64,000 nucleotides of DNA. Source: Rhodobacterales bacterium. Lineage in GTDB: Bacteria > Pseudomonadota > Alphaproteobacteria > Rhodobacterales > Rhodobacteraceae. Both the position numbers and the translations under genes were made by a program. A model generated the notes under the pieces. The model was not told where the DNA came from. It worked only from the letters and a program-made list of their open reading frames with translations, and ran no database searches. The stretch is from assembly GCA_021155205.1 (NCBI GenBank), contig JAJNPS010000027.1, positions 1-64,000 on the forward strand. The letters are read 5' to 3'. Positions within the stretch are counted from its first letter, which is position 1, and each line of letters starts with the position of its first letter. Of this stretch, positions 1-8,245 are shown in pieces.

Positions 1-895
1 GGCGACCTGGCGGTCGAAGTCGCGCGACATGACGCGCTCGCCGAGGAGCTTGAAGCAGCGCCTCTTTGCCTCGACCAGACTTCGTCGGTGGTAGCCGGTC
101 CAGCGTTTCCAGATCGCCCGGCCGAGGCGGCGGCAACTGCGGAGCGCCTCGTTGCGCGCCATCGCCCCAGCGGTCGGTTCCTTCCACGGCTTGCCGTTCC
201 TGCGGGGCGGGATGACCGCCGCTGCCCCGCGCGCCGCGATGGCGGCGTGGCAGGCCCGCGTGTCATAGGCCCCATCTGCAGTGACCATGCCGAGGAGCTG
301 ATCGGCGGGGATCTGGTCCAGCAGGTCGGGCAATATGCCTCGCCGGTTCGCTCGAACCGGTGGCGCTTACCGGCTCGACATCGCCAACCCGGCTGCCGGT
401 GATCTCGATGGCCCTGATTTCCAGCGTTTCCGCATCGATCCCGAGGTGAACCTTGCGCCAGTCCCGCGGCTTCGAAGGCCCGTGTTTCTTTGCCGACCAC
501 TCGCCGTCGCCTGCCGCCTTCACACCGGTGCTGTCGATCAAGAGGTGCAGCGCACCGGTGCTGGAACGGTAGGGGATGTGGACGGTCAGGGTCTTCTGGC
601 GGCGGCACAATGTGCTGAAGTCCGGCACCGGCCAATCCAGACCGGCCAGTTCCAGAAGGCTTGCCACCATCCCTGTCGTTTGCCGAAGCGGCAGTCCGAA
701 GAGCGCCTTCAGCGTCAGGCAGGCCTGGATCGCGGCGTCGGTGAAAACGGGCTGCCGCCCGCACTTGCCGGTCGGCGCGGCCAGCCACTGGGTCTCGGGA
801 TCGAACCAGATCGACAGCGAGCCACGCTTCGCGAGTGCTGCCTTATAGTCATGCCAGCTCGAGGTGCGGTAGGTCGAGGGCTTCGGTCTGCTCAT
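1..895 (-). pseudogene. IS5-family DDE transposase, frameshifted and incomplete
   Basis: The N-terminal part (895 down to about 345) carries IS5 hallmarks: a start like MSRPKPSTYRT, the segment LALIDSTG-like LLIDSTGVK with the first catalytic Asp, and RDWRKVHLGID. Around 335-360 there is an extra stretch with a small inverted repeat (CCGGTT/AACCGG, 343-360) and the frame changes. Downstream, the alternative frame gives LPDLLDQIP, then VTADGAYDTR with the second Asp, then IPPRRNGKPW, and WKRWTGYHRRSLVE with the final Glu. All three DDE residues are present but split between two frames. A programmed frameshift is possible in IS elements but is not usual for this subgroup, so decay is the better reading. 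Confidence 0.8.
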
Positions 896-958
896 CCAGA
901 CAAGCTACCACGCCGGATTCACAACGTGACTCCTTCATCGCATTTGCGCAACAAAGCC
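1..958 (-). mobile_element. IS5-family insertion sequence, left part cut by window edge, transposase frame broken
   Basis: The element runs off the left edge. Its right end is at about 942-960, where the minus strand reads GGGGCTTTGTTGCGCAAAT, the kind of terminus typical of IS5/IS903-like elements. The minus-strand transposase starts at 895 and reads well to about position 345. After that the homologous reading continues in another frame to position 1, so the element is inactive unless frameshifting occurs. It lies directly upstream of the nitrate-assimilation gene remnants and probably took part in their loss (inference). The far inverted repeat and any target duplication are outside the window. 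Confidence 0.85.
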
Positions 959-968
959 CCTAAGGGGC

Positions 969-1113
969 ATGAACATGAGCTATCTCAAGATCGACCGCGT
1001 CGTGAAATCTTTCCCCTTGGCGGGGTGGGCGCGAGGCGCAGGTGCTGAACGACATCCGCCTGAACATCGAAAAGGGCGAGTTTGTCAGCATCATCGGCCA
1101 TTCGGGCTGTGTC
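969..1113 (+). pseudogene. Fragment of nitrate ABC transporter ATPase (NrtD/NasD)
   Basis: The start reads MNMSYLKIDRVVKSFPL and, after a frameshift near 1020-1030, continues as VLNDIRLNIEKGEFVSII and then GHSGC, which is the beginning of a Walker A motif. Nitrate/sulfonate-type ABC ATPases have this N-terminus. The gene stops being recognisable exactly inside Walker A, where the sequence passes into a nitrite-reductase frame. It therefore cannot encode a functional ATPase. It is the first of three collinear remnants of a nitrate-assimilation operon, immediately next to the IS5 end. Confidence 0.75.
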
Positions 1114-1548
1114 GCCCATGCTGTCCGGGGAGAATACCTATGACGAGATCGTCACCCATGACGCCTACTGGTATGCCGCGAAAGGCGTCGGCTGCCGGTT
1201 TGGCGAGGCCGTGGTCAGGACCGACTGCGAAAACCGCCGCTCTATTCGAGCTGTGGCAGCGCGCCCTATGACAAGCTGGTGATCGCCACCGGCGCTGCCC
1301 CGTTCATCATCCCCGTTCCCGGCAAGGACCTGCCCGGCGACACCTGCCGCGGCGTTGAGGATACCAACGCGATGATCGCAGCCTCAGCCGCGGGCAAAAA
1401 GGCCGTGGTGATCGGTGGGGGCCTTCCGGGCCTTGCGGCTGCCGCTGGCATGGCGGGGCGCGGGGCGGAGGTCACGGTGATCCATCTGATGGGCCACCTG
1501 ATGGAACGCCAGCTCGACCCGGCGGCGGGCTATCTGCTGCAAAAGGAC
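1114..1548 (+). pseudogene. Fragment of assimilatory nitrite reductase large subunit (NirB/NasB)
   Basis: The reading starts at PMLSGENTYDEIVTHDAYW, shifts frame around 1220-1245, and continues as APYDKLVIATGAAPFIIP and AVVIGGGLPGLAAAAGMA, then VTVIHLMGHLMERQLDP. This is the FAD/NAD(P)-binding Rossmann region of NirB-type nitrite reductases, roughly residues 50-200 of about 800. The conserved GGGLLGLEAA segment has changed to GGGLPGLAAA, as expected for a decaying gene. The C-terminal sirohaem and Fe-S domains are missing; the frame stops at the small repeat-bounded element at 1549. Confidence 0.8.
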
Positions 1549-1660
1549 CTAGCTGTGAAGTCTCAGGAGTTTGTTCATCCTTGCGGGTCCTCGGCTGGAG
1601 TTTGGCGATTGCAGCCTAACCCCGTTCCGGGTGAACAACCTCATTAGAACTCACAGCTAG
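1549..1660. mobile_element. MITE-like element, about 110 bp, with imperfect ~30-bp terminal inverted repeats
   Basis: The stretch begins CTAGCTGTGA (1549-1558) and ends TCACAGCTAG (1651-1660), a perfect 10-bp inverted repeat. Comparing the next 20 bases inward from each end still gives about 70 percent identity (both carry a TTGTTCA block). The outermost CTAG on each side could be a 4-bp target duplication of the type made by some IS5 relatives; because CTAG is itself a palindrome it may simply be part of the repeat. There is no coding capacity. It sits exactly between the nirB and nasA fragments. Confidence 0.6.
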
Positions 1661-1661
1661 A

Positions 1662-2098
1662 GCCTGAACTGCTGTCGCAATCCGCGATCAGTGGCACACA
1701 ATGACACGCACTGGTCTGTCGCCCAGCCTGTCGCAGCAACGCGCCGAACCGTTCCTGGAAATCCATCCCGCCGATGCCGCCGATATGGGTCTTGGTCCCG
1801 CAACGCTGGCCAAGGTGACAAACACCCACGGAAACGCCGTCTTGCGGGTGATGATCTCGGACCGGGTCGCGCGGCTTTTTGGTCTTGATGCCCCGCAGAT
1901 GACCTTTGCCGATCCGGCCCGCGGCCTGTGCCACCTTGCCTTTCTCGATCAGGATCGCCTTGTCGCGGCCCTTTTTATCGCCCCTGAACCCGTCGCGCTG
2001 TCGCGCAGCCATCTGGCCGCAGGTCTGGGGTCCTGGGGCCGACCCGAGCATCCTTGCCGGTTGTCCGGGCGCCGACCGCGCCTTGCTGCGGAACAGCC
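1662..2098 (+). pseudogene. C-terminal fragment of assimilatory nitrate reductase (NasA)
   Basis: The frame at about 1683 reads IRDQWHTMTRTGLSPSLS, the highly conserved molybdopterin-dinucleotide-binding segment of NasA/NarB. It continues through HPADAADMGL and FIAPEPVALSRSHL. A frameshift near 2030 moves the similarity to the next frame (PSILAGCPGADRALL), and the region ends where proS begins on the other strand. A shorter frameshift lies near 1670. About 140 residues of the normal 850-900 remain, and none of the catalytic N-terminal part. Confidence 0.75.
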
Positions 2099-2100
2099 GA

Positions 2101-3438
2101 TCAGATCCCGGCGTAAATCTCGGCGACGCGCGCGACCGCGGCTTGCGCCGGCATCTCCTCTGAAACGCCTGTCCGACGGCTGGTCAGTTCGACCACCCCG
2201 TTCGCCAGCCCGCGCGGCCCGACGGTGATCCGCCAGGGCAGCCCGATCAGGTCCATCGTCGCGAACTTGGCCCCTGCCCGTTCGTCGCGGTCGTCATAAA
2301 GCGGCTCCAGCCCCCTGGCCATCAGCGCCTTGTAAAGCCCATCGCAGGCAGCATCCGTGCCCGCATCGCCCTGTTTCAGGTTCACGATGCCAACCGGGAA
2401 CGGCGTCACGCCTTCGGGCCAGATAATCCCCTTGTCGTCGTGGCTCGCCTCGATGATCGCGCCCAAGAGGCGGCTGACGCCGATCCCGTGCGACCCCATC
2501 TCGACCGGCACGCGGGCCCCGTCGGCGGTGACGACCGCCGCCCCCATCGGTTCGGAATACTTGGTGCCGAAGTAGAAAATCTGCCCGACCTCGATCCCCC
2601 GCGCGACCTTGCGGCGTTCTTCGGGGATGGCGTTGAAAAGCGCCGGGTCGTGGGTTTCATCGGTGCGGGCGTAAAGGGTGGTGAATTCGCGGCAGACCGC
2701 CGCCACAGCCTCGCGGTCGTCATAGTCAACCTCGCGCGCGCCCAGTTTCAACTCGGTGACGGCGGAGTCGAAAAACACCTCAGACTCCCCCGTCGCGGCC
2801 AGCACCAGAAACTCGTGGGTGTCCTCGCCGCCGATGGGACCGCTGTCGGCCCGCATCGGAATAGCGGTCAGACCCATGCGTTCATAGGTGCGCAGATAAC
2901 TGACCATGTGGCGGTTATAGGCGTGGAGGGCTGCGGCCTTGTCGACGTCGAAGTTGTAGCCGTCCTTCATCAGGAACTCGCGCCCCCGCATCACGCCGAA
3001 CCGGGGCCGCATCTCGTCCCGGAACTTCCACTGGATGTGATAAAGGGTCAGCGGCAGGTCCTTGTAGCTGGTGACATGGGCGCGGAAGATGTCGGTGATC
3101 ATCTCCTCATTCGTGGGACCATAAAGCAGGTCGCGTTTCTGCCGATCCGTGATGCGCAGCATTTCCTCGCCGTAGTCGCCGTAGCGGCCGGACTCCCGCC
3201 ACAGGTCGGCGGGTTGCAGGGTGGGCATCAACAGGGGGATGTGGCCCGCGCGCTGCTGCTCCTCGTTCACGATGGCCTCGATCCGCCGCAGCACGCGCAG
3301 ACCCAGCGGCAGCCAGGAATAGATGCCCGCCGCCTGCTGCTTGATCATTCCGGCCCGCAACATGTAGCGGTGCGAGACAATCTGCGCCTCGGCAGGGTTT
3401 TCCTTGAGGACGGGCAGGAAATAGCGGGTCAGACGCAT
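2101..3438 (-). CDS. proS: Prolyl-tRNA synthetase, short alphaproteobacterial form
   Basis: This class II synthetase charges tRNA-Pro with proline in the cytoplasm. At 445 residues it is the short bacterial form that lacks the inserted editing domain found in the 570-residue E. coli type. Visible motifs are motif 1 around GIYSWLPLGLRVLRRIE, motif 2 around FRDEMRPRFGVMRGREFL with MKDGYNFD, and motif 3 GSHGIGVSRLLGA. The C-terminal anticodon-binding domain starts near residue 340 (FPVGIVNL). The start ATG gives MRLTRYFLPVLKE, the usual family beginning. Because the enzyme has no editing domain, mischarged Ala-tRNA-Pro would have to be cleared by a separate ProXp/YbaK-type protein, not seen here. 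Confidence 0.97.
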   Translation of the reverse strand: MRLTRYFLPVLKENPAEAQIVSHRYMLRAGMIKQQAAGIYSWLPLGLRVLRRIEAIVNEEQQRAGHIPLLMPTLQPADLWRESGRYGDYGEEMLRITDRQKRDLLYGPTNEEMITDIFRAHVTSYKDLPLTLYHIQWKFRDEMRPRFGVMRGREFLMKDGYNFDVDKAAALHAYNRHMVSYLRTYERMGLTAIPMRADSGPIGGEDTHEFLVLAATGESEVFFDSAVTELKLGAREVDYDDREAVAAVCREFTTLYARTDETHDPALFNAIPEERRKVARGIEVGQIFYFGTKYSEPMGAAVVTADGARVPVEMGSHGIGVSRLLGAIIEASHDDKGIIWPEGVTPFPVGIVNLKQGDAGTDAACDGLYKALMARGLEPLYDDRDERAGAKFATMDLIGLPWRITVGPRGLANGVVELTSRRTGVSEEMPAQAAVARVAEIYAGI

Positions 3439-3445
3439 GGCGGGC

Positions 3446-3781
3446 CTATCGGATCGGGATGTTGCGCCCCGTTCCTATCGGGACGGCCCCTTGCCCGCAA
3501 GCATGGCCGACAAGGGCGCGTGGCTCCCCTTGCCATTCGGCGGCGGCGCTTTGCGGGATCAGCCGGCCGCCCAGCAGGTCCTCGACGAACAGCGCGGCGA
3601 ACTGGGCACGGTTCGACACGCCTGCCTTGGCATAGATTTTTGTCAGTTGCGCGCGCACCGTGCCCTGGGCCGACCCCCGCATCGCCGCGATCTCGGCGGC
3701 ATCGAGGCCCTTCAGCGCCAGAAAACCCACATCCACTTCGGTCCCCGTCAGGCCCCAACCGGCGAAGGTCTCGCGGATCAC
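3446..3781 (-). CDS. LuxR-type helix-turn-helix protein, probably 5'-truncated
   Basis: Residues about 10-70 form a GerE/LuxR DNA-binding domain (LTGTEVDVGFLALKGL, EIAAMRGSAQGTVRAQL, IYAKAGVSNRAQFAALF). Related proteins of this order usually carry an N-terminal membrane part before it. Here the only start in frame is a GTG at 3779-3781, with a stop about 75 bp further upstream; an ATG at about 3861 opens a frame (MTPLLLRLAGG) that stops after 12 codons and would need a frameshift to join. The product would be a 111-residue lone HTH domain with an unusual 40-residue tail after the normal end. It may be expressed, or may be another remnant like its neighbours. It lies 7 bp upstream of proS. Confidence 0.5.
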   Translation of the reverse strand: MIRETFAGWGLTGTEVDVGFLALKGLDAAEIAAMRGSAQGTVRAQLTKIYAKAGVSNRAQFAALFVEDLLGGRLIPQSAAAEWQGEPRALVGHACGQGAVPIGTGRNIPIR

Positions 3782-3959
3782 GTCACAAAGCGCACCCGAG
3801 GCGGAAAACCGCGCCTGCGCCTTGTCAGGTCCCGCCGGCCAGCCGCAACAGCAACGGGGTCATGCTGACAGCGGCTTTCCGCACGGCCGTTGATCGTCTG
3901 CGGGCCGGCCAGCGATGCCTTTGCGGCGCTGGCTGCGGGGAAGTGAGGATGTTTCTCAA

Positions 3960-4086
3960 GCCCGCAAACATGGGCTGTCTGACCGGGGCACTTTTGGGAC
4001 CACGGCGACAACTGCGTGCTGCCAACGGCGTGATCCAGTTGATCGACAAAGTGCTGCTGCCGGGCAAGCACCCTGCCTGCCACTGA
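3960..4086 (+). pseudogene. Tail of a fasciclin (FAS1) domain protein, fragment
   Basis: The last codons before the stop at 4084-4086 read NGVIQLIDKVLLPGK. This is very close to the NGVIHVIDKVLLP ending that closes FAS1 domains. Just upstream the similarity moves to another frame (GTTATT). No start or body of the gene is visible. It is a short remnant in the otherwise non-coding stretch between the LuxR-type gene and the AI-2E permease. The rest of 3782-4096 shows nothing else recognisable. Confidence 0.45.
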
Positions 4087-4096
4087 TCCTGTCGGA

Positions 4097-4121
4097 CCCC
4101 GCCCCTTGCATGGGGGCGGGG
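4097..4121. terminator. GC-rich hairpin upstream of the permease gene
   Basis: CCCCGCCCC at 4097-4105 pairs perfectly with GGGGCGGGG at 4113-4121 around a 7-base loop. There is no T-run on either side. It could be a terminator for the decayed gene to the left or a 5' structure of the permease mRNA. Confidence 0.4.
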
Positions 4122-4159
4122 CACGCGCGATATGTCTGAAAACGGATCGGGGATCGCGC

Positions 4160-5236
4160 ATGGCTCTGCCTCTGTCGGCTCAAGCAAGATACTGGGGCAT
4201 TGCCGCAGTCGTCTTTTTCATCCTGCTCTGGCTTCTCGGCAACGTGCTTTTGCCGTTCCTGGTCGGCGGGGCGATTGCCTATTTCCTTGATCCGGTCGCC
4301 GACAGGCTGCAACGCGCAGGGCTAAGCCGCGTCGCCGCGACCACGGTGATTTCTCTGGTCGCCCTGCTGGCGGTGATCCTGTTGGTGCTGGCGATCATTC
4401 CGACGCTGGTCAACCAGTTGACGGCGCTGGTCAATTCCGCGCCGGAAATTGCGCGGCGGATGCAGACCTTTCTGATTGAACGGTTCCCCGACCTTGCCGA
4501 CAACACCTCGACCATCCGCCAGACACTGGCCAACATCGCCGCAACGATCCAGTCGCGCGGCGCCGAACTGGCCAACGGCGTGATCTCGTCGGCGCTGGGC
4601 GTGATCTCGGCGGTGGTCTTCATCGTGGTCGTGCCGGTGGTGGCGTTCTACCTGCTGCTGGACTGGGACCACATGGTGGCGCGCATCGACAGGCTGCTGC
4701 CGCGCGACCATGCCGCGACGGTGCGGCAACTGGCGCGCGAGATCGACAAGGTTCTGGCGGGCTTTGTGCGCGGGCAACTGTCGGTCTGTCTGCTGCTGGG
4801 CACGTTCTATTCCATCGCGCTGATGCTGGCGGGCCTGCAGTTCGGTCTGATCGTGGGCGCAATCGCGGGCGCGATCACGTTCATTCCCTATGTCGGATCG
4901 CTGGTCGGCGGCATGCTGGCGATCGGGCTGGCGCTGTTCCAGTTCTGGGGCAACTGGGTGTCGATTGGCATCGTCGCGGCGATCTTTGCCGCAGGGCAGT
5001 TCATCGAAGGCAACATTCTGACGCCGAAACTGGTGGGCAAGTCGGTCGGCCTGCACCCGGTCTGGCTGCTCTTCGCATTGTCGGCCTTTGGATCGGTGTT
5101 CGGCTTTGTCGGCATGCTGGTGGCGGTGCCGGTCGCGGCCTCGATCGGGGTGCTGATGCGGTTCGGCATCGGACGCTACCAGACCAGCACGCTCTACCGT
5201 GGCCATGTCGGCAGCGACGACGAGGAGACGCGGTGA
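4160..5236 (+). CDS. AI-2E family (PerM-type) membrane permease
   Basis: This 358-residue integral membrane protein has the AI-2E/PerM layout: three N-terminal helices (residues about 12-85), a long soluble middle part (about 85-150), then a cluster of four to five helices to about residue 335. The motif TFIPYVGSLVGG is the conserved signature of the family. Members export diverse small molecules; the AI-2 role applies only to some. The chosen ATG at 4160 gives MALPLSAQARYWG; an upstream ATG at 4106 lies inside a hairpin and is unlikely. The stop overlaps the hdaA start by 4 bp, indicating co-translation. Confidence 0.9.
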   Translation: MALPLSAQARYWGIAAVVFFILLWLLGNVLLPFLVGGAIAYFLDPVADRLQRAGLSRVAATTVISLVALLAVILLVLAIIPTLVNQLTALVNSAPEIARRMQTFLIERFPDLADNTSTIRQTLANIAATIQSRGAELANGVISSALGVISAVVFIVVVPVVAFYLLLDWDHMVARIDRLLPRDHAATVRQLAREIDKVLAGFVRGQLSVCLLLGTFYSIALMLAGLQFGLIVGAIAGAITFIPYVGSLVGGMLAIGLALFQFWGNWVSIGIVAAIFAAGQFIEGNILTPKLVGKSVGLHPVWLLFALSAFGSVFGFVGMLVAVPVAASIGVLMRFGIGRYQTSTLYRGHVGSDDEETR

Positions 5237-5904
5237 CGGGCCAGCTGACCTTTGATCTGGGCCGCCGGGCGGGGTATGGACGCGACGATTTCTTTGCCTC
5301 CCCTGCCAATGCGCTGGCTTTGGAGGCGGTCGGGCGCTGGCGCAACTGGCCGGAGGGGAAACTGCTGCTGATCGGACCTGCGGGGGCCGGCAAGACCCAT
5401 CTTGCGCATGTCTGGGCGACGGAAATGCGCGCCGTATTCTGCTTCGGTGCCACCATGGCAGCGGGCGATCACGGGCCGGGGCAGTCGGTGGTGGTCGATG
5501 ATGCCGACCGGGTTGCCGGCGATCCGGCGGCGGAAACCGCGCTGTTCCATCTGCACAACATGGTGCTGCAGGGGGGCGGTCGGCTTTTGCTGACGGCCGC
5601 AAGGGCGCCGCGCGACTGGGGGCTGGCGCTGCCCGATCTTGCCAGCCGCATGGCGGCAACCGATGTGGCGCGGCTGGATGCGCCCGATGACGCGCTCTTG
5701 TCGGCGGTGCTGGTCAAGCTGTTCGCCGACCGCCAGATCGCGGTGCCGCCGAACCTTGTGGCCTATCTCGTGACCCGGATGGAGCGGTCCGTGGCGGCCG
5801 CCGGATCGCTGGTGGCCGCACTGGACCACCTGGCACTGTCGACCCGCCGGCCCCTTACACGCAGTCTTGCGGCCGAGCATCTGGACAGCACCGATCATGA
5901 GTGA
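5233..5904 (+). CDS. hdaA: DnaA-related regulator of replication initiation (HdaA/Hda type)
   Basis: At 223 residues this is the DnaA AAA+ core without the C-terminal DNA-binding domain. Visible are a clamp-binding-like N-terminus (QLTFDLG), Walker A GPAGAGKTHL, and Walker B VVVDDADRV. In Caulobacter and relatives HdaA works with the sliding clamp to stimulate ATP hydrolysis by DnaA after initiation. It starts with GTG at 5233, overlapping the permease stop by 4 bp. The order permease, hdaA, ppk1, ppx recurs in Rhodobacterales. Sequence-based function is clear; the linkage to polyphosphate metabolism is only synteny. Confidence 0.9.
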   Translation: MTGQLTFDLGRRAGYGRDDFFASPANALALEAVGRWRNWPEGKLLLIGPAGAGKTHLAHVWATEMRAVFCFGATMAAGDHGPGQSVVVDDADRVAGDPAAETALFHLHNMVLQGGGRLLLTAARAPRDWGLALPDLASRMAATDVARLDAPDDALLSAVLVKLFADRQIAVPPNLVAYLVTRMERSVAAAGSLVAALDHLALSTRRPLTRSLAAEHLDSTDHE

Positions 5905-5908
5905 AAGA

Positions 5909-5926
5909 CTGTTACGATTGCGTCAC
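5909..5926 (+). promoter_or_regulatory. Candidate Pho box upstream of ppk1
   Basis: CTGTTAC, four bases, then GCGTCAC resembles the PhoB box of two CTGTCAT heptamers spaced by 4 bp (five or six of seven matches in the first, about four or five in the second). It lies about 25 bp before the ppk1 start in the short gap after hdaA. Phosphate-starvation control of polyphosphate kinase is known in other proteobacteria. The match is weak in the second half. Confidence 0.35.
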
Positions 5927-5950
5927 AATCGACTGGCATAAGCCGCGCCC

Positions 5951-8152
5951 ATGTCCCTGTCCGATTTTCTCCAGTCGCCCTTTCCGCCCGCTGTCGCGCT
6001 GTCACAGGCGGACCAGACCGGTCCGAGACGGTTCTTCAACCGCGAACTCAGCTGGCTTGCCTTCAACTGGCGGGTGCTGGACGAGGCGGCGAACCCGGCG
6101 GTGCCCTTGCTGGAACGGTTGCGGTTCCTGTCCATTTCGGCCACCAACCTGGACGAGTTCTTTACCGTGCGCGTTGCGGGCCTGCGCGCGCAGGTGCGCA
6201 ACGGCAACCTAACGCCCTCGACCGACGGGCTGACCCCGGCGGAACAGCTGAAACTGGTGCATGCCGACGCGCGGCGTCTGATGACGACGCAGCAAACCGT
6301 TTTCAACTCGCTGAAAAAGGGCATGGATGCCGCCGGGATCACCATCCTGACGCGGTCAAAACTGACGGTGCGCGACCTGAAGGCGATGGAGGCGTATTTT
6401 CTCGCTTCGGTCTTTCCGGTGCTGACACCGCTGGCCATCGACCCCGCGCACCCGTTCCCGTTCATCCCCAATACCGGCTTTTCGCTGGCGCTGGAACTGG
6501 AGCGCAAGACCGACCGGCGCGGCCTTTTGGCGCTGTTGCCCATCCCCCAGCAGATCGCGCGGTTCGTCGCCCTGCCCAGCCGCGACGGCGAACACCGTTT
6601 CCTGCCACTGGAAGAACTGCTGCTGTTGCATCTGGACATGCTGTTCCCAGGCTACAGCGACCGGGGGCACTGCATGTTCCGCGTGCTGCGCGACAGCGAC
6701 CTGGAGGTCGAGGACGAGGCCGAAGATCTTGTGCGTGAATTCGAGACCGCGCTGAAGCGCCGCCGCCGGGGCGAGGTGATCCGCCTGAAGATGTCGGCGG
6801 GCGCCCCGCCGGAACTGCGCGAACTGATCATGGAGGAACTGGCTGTCACCGACGCGGAGGTGGTGGAGGTGCGCGGCCTGATGGGTGTCGCCGACCTGAA
6901 GGAACTGGTGCTGTCGTCGCGGCCGGACCTGTTGTGGCCGCCCTTTTCCCCGCGCGTTCCCGAACGGGTGGAGGATAACGACAACGACCTGTTCGCCGCG
7001 ATCAAGCAAAAGGACATCCTGCTGCATCATCCTTACGAGACCTTCGATCTGGTCATCCGGTTTCTGGAACAAGCCGCGCGCGACCCGAACGTGCTGGCGA
7101 TCAAGCAGACGCTCTACCGCACATCCTGGGACAGCCCCATCGTCAGCGCCCTGTGCGAAGCGGCCGAGGCGGGCAAGTCGGTGACTGCGCTGGTGGAATT
7201 GAAGGCACGGTTCGACGAGGCCGCGAACATCCGCCAGTCGCGCCGTCTTGAACGCGCAGGCGCGCATGTCGTCTATGGCTTCATCCACTACAAGACCCAC
7301 GCCAAGATCAGCACCGTGGTCCGGCGCGAGGGCGATCAGCTTGTCACCTATACCCATTATGGCACCGGCAACTATCACCCGATCACGGCGCGCATCTATA
7401 CCGACCTGTCGTTCTTCACCTGCGATGCGGCCCTCGGCCGTGATGCGTCCAAGGTATTCAATTACCTGTCGGGCTACGTGCAGCCGGAAAACCTGGAAAA
7501 CCTGGCCATCTCGCCCATCACGCTGAAACCCCGCCTGCTTGAGCTGATCGCGGCCGAGGCGGATCATGCCCGCGCCGGGCGCCCGGCGGAAATCTGGGGC
7601 AAGGTGAATTCCGTCATCGACCCCGACGTGATCGACGCGCTTTATGCCGCCAGCCAGGCCGGGGTTCGGATCAGTCTGGTGATTCGCGGCATCTGCGGGT
7701 TGCGCCCAGGAATCAAGGGCCTGTCGGAAAATATCCGGGTCAAATCCATCGTCGGGCGGTTCCTGGAACACAGCAGGATCGTCTGCTTTGGCAACGGCCA
7801 CGGACTGCCTGCAAAGAACGCGCGGGTGTTCTTTTCGTCGGCTGACTGGATGGAGCGCAATCTGACCCGCCGGGTGGAAACCCTGGTCGAAGCGAAGAAC
7901 CCCACCGTCAAGGCCCAGATCATGAGCCAGATCATGGCGGCCAATCTGGCGGACCAGGCACAAAGCTGGGTGCTGGATGCGACCGGACGCTATGACCGCG
8001 ACATCGCCGCGGCCGGACCGGATCCGTTTTCCTGCCACACCTTCTTCATGCAAAATCCCTCGCTGTCGGGGCGCGGATCGGCCGGGGCCAAGGACGTGCC
8101 GCGCCTTGCCCGGTCGCGCGATGAACTGCAAGGCCCGGCCGCGGCGGAATAG
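5951..8152 (+). CDS. ppk1: Polyphosphate kinase 1
   Basis: PPK1 reversibly transfers the gamma phosphate of ATP onto long-chain polyphosphate. The 733-residue length is normal. The N-terminal domain starts at FNRELSWLAFNWRVLDEA; the catalytic C-terminal domains contain the phosphate-accepting His in HYKTHAKI and the second conserved region HYGTGNYHPITARIYTDLS, and SSADWMERNLTRRVE near the end. The start is the ATG after CCGCGCCC at 5951. It is followed 93 bp later by ppx on the same strand, so synthesis and degradation of polyphosphate are encoded side by side. Confidence 0.97.
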   Translation: MSLSDFLQSPFPPAVALSQADQTGPRRFFNRELSWLAFNWRVLDEAANPAVPLLERLRFLSISATNLDEFFTVRVAGLRAQVRNGNLTPSTDGLTPAEQLKLVHADARRLMTTQQTVFNSLKKGMDAAGITILTRSKLTVRDLKAMEAYFLASVFPVLTPLAIDPAHPFPFIPNTGFSLALELERKTDRRGLLALLPIPQQIARFVALPSRDGEHRFLPLEELLLLHLDMLFPGYSDRGHCMFRVLRDSDLEVEDEAEDLVREFETALKRRRRGEVIRLKMSAGAPPELRELIMEELAVTDAEVVEVRGLMGVADLKELVLSSRPDLLWPPFSPRVPERVEDNDNDLFAAIKQKDILLHHPYETFDLVIRFLEQAARDPNVLAIKQTLYRTSWDSPIVSALCEAAEAGKSVTALVELKARFDEAANIRQSRRLERAGAHVVYGFIHYKTHAKISTVVRREGDQLVTYTHYGTGNYHPITARIYTDLSFFTCDAALGRDASKVFNYLSGYVQPENLENLAISPITLKPRLLELIAAEADHARAGRPAEIWGKVNSVIDPDVIDALYAASQAGVRISLVIRGICGLRPGIKGLSENIRVKSIVGRFLEHSRIVCFGNGHGLPAKNARVFFSSADWMERNLTRRVETLVEAKNPTVKAQIMSQIMAANLADQAQSWVLDATGRYDRDIAAAGPDPFSCHTFFMQNPSLSGRGSAGAKDVPRLARSRDELQGPAAAE

Positions 8153-8245
8153 CCGGTCCCGTTCCGGTTGCCTTGGCCCGCCCTGCGGTCTATTTGTCCG
8201 GGCAGGACGGCGCTGGAAAGATGATCGTCTGCGGGGGGTGAGGCA

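Noticed and set aside
2440..4086. Plus-strand open frame opposite proS
   Set aside because: Mirror of proS; only its last about 45 codons, past proS, show meaningful similarity (the fasciclin tail listed separately).
4322..5659. Long open frame on the minus strand opposite the AI-2E permease and hdaA
   Set aside because: It is rich in Arg, Pro, His and Gln with no motif, and lies fully opposite two well supported genes; it is a GC-driven shadow.
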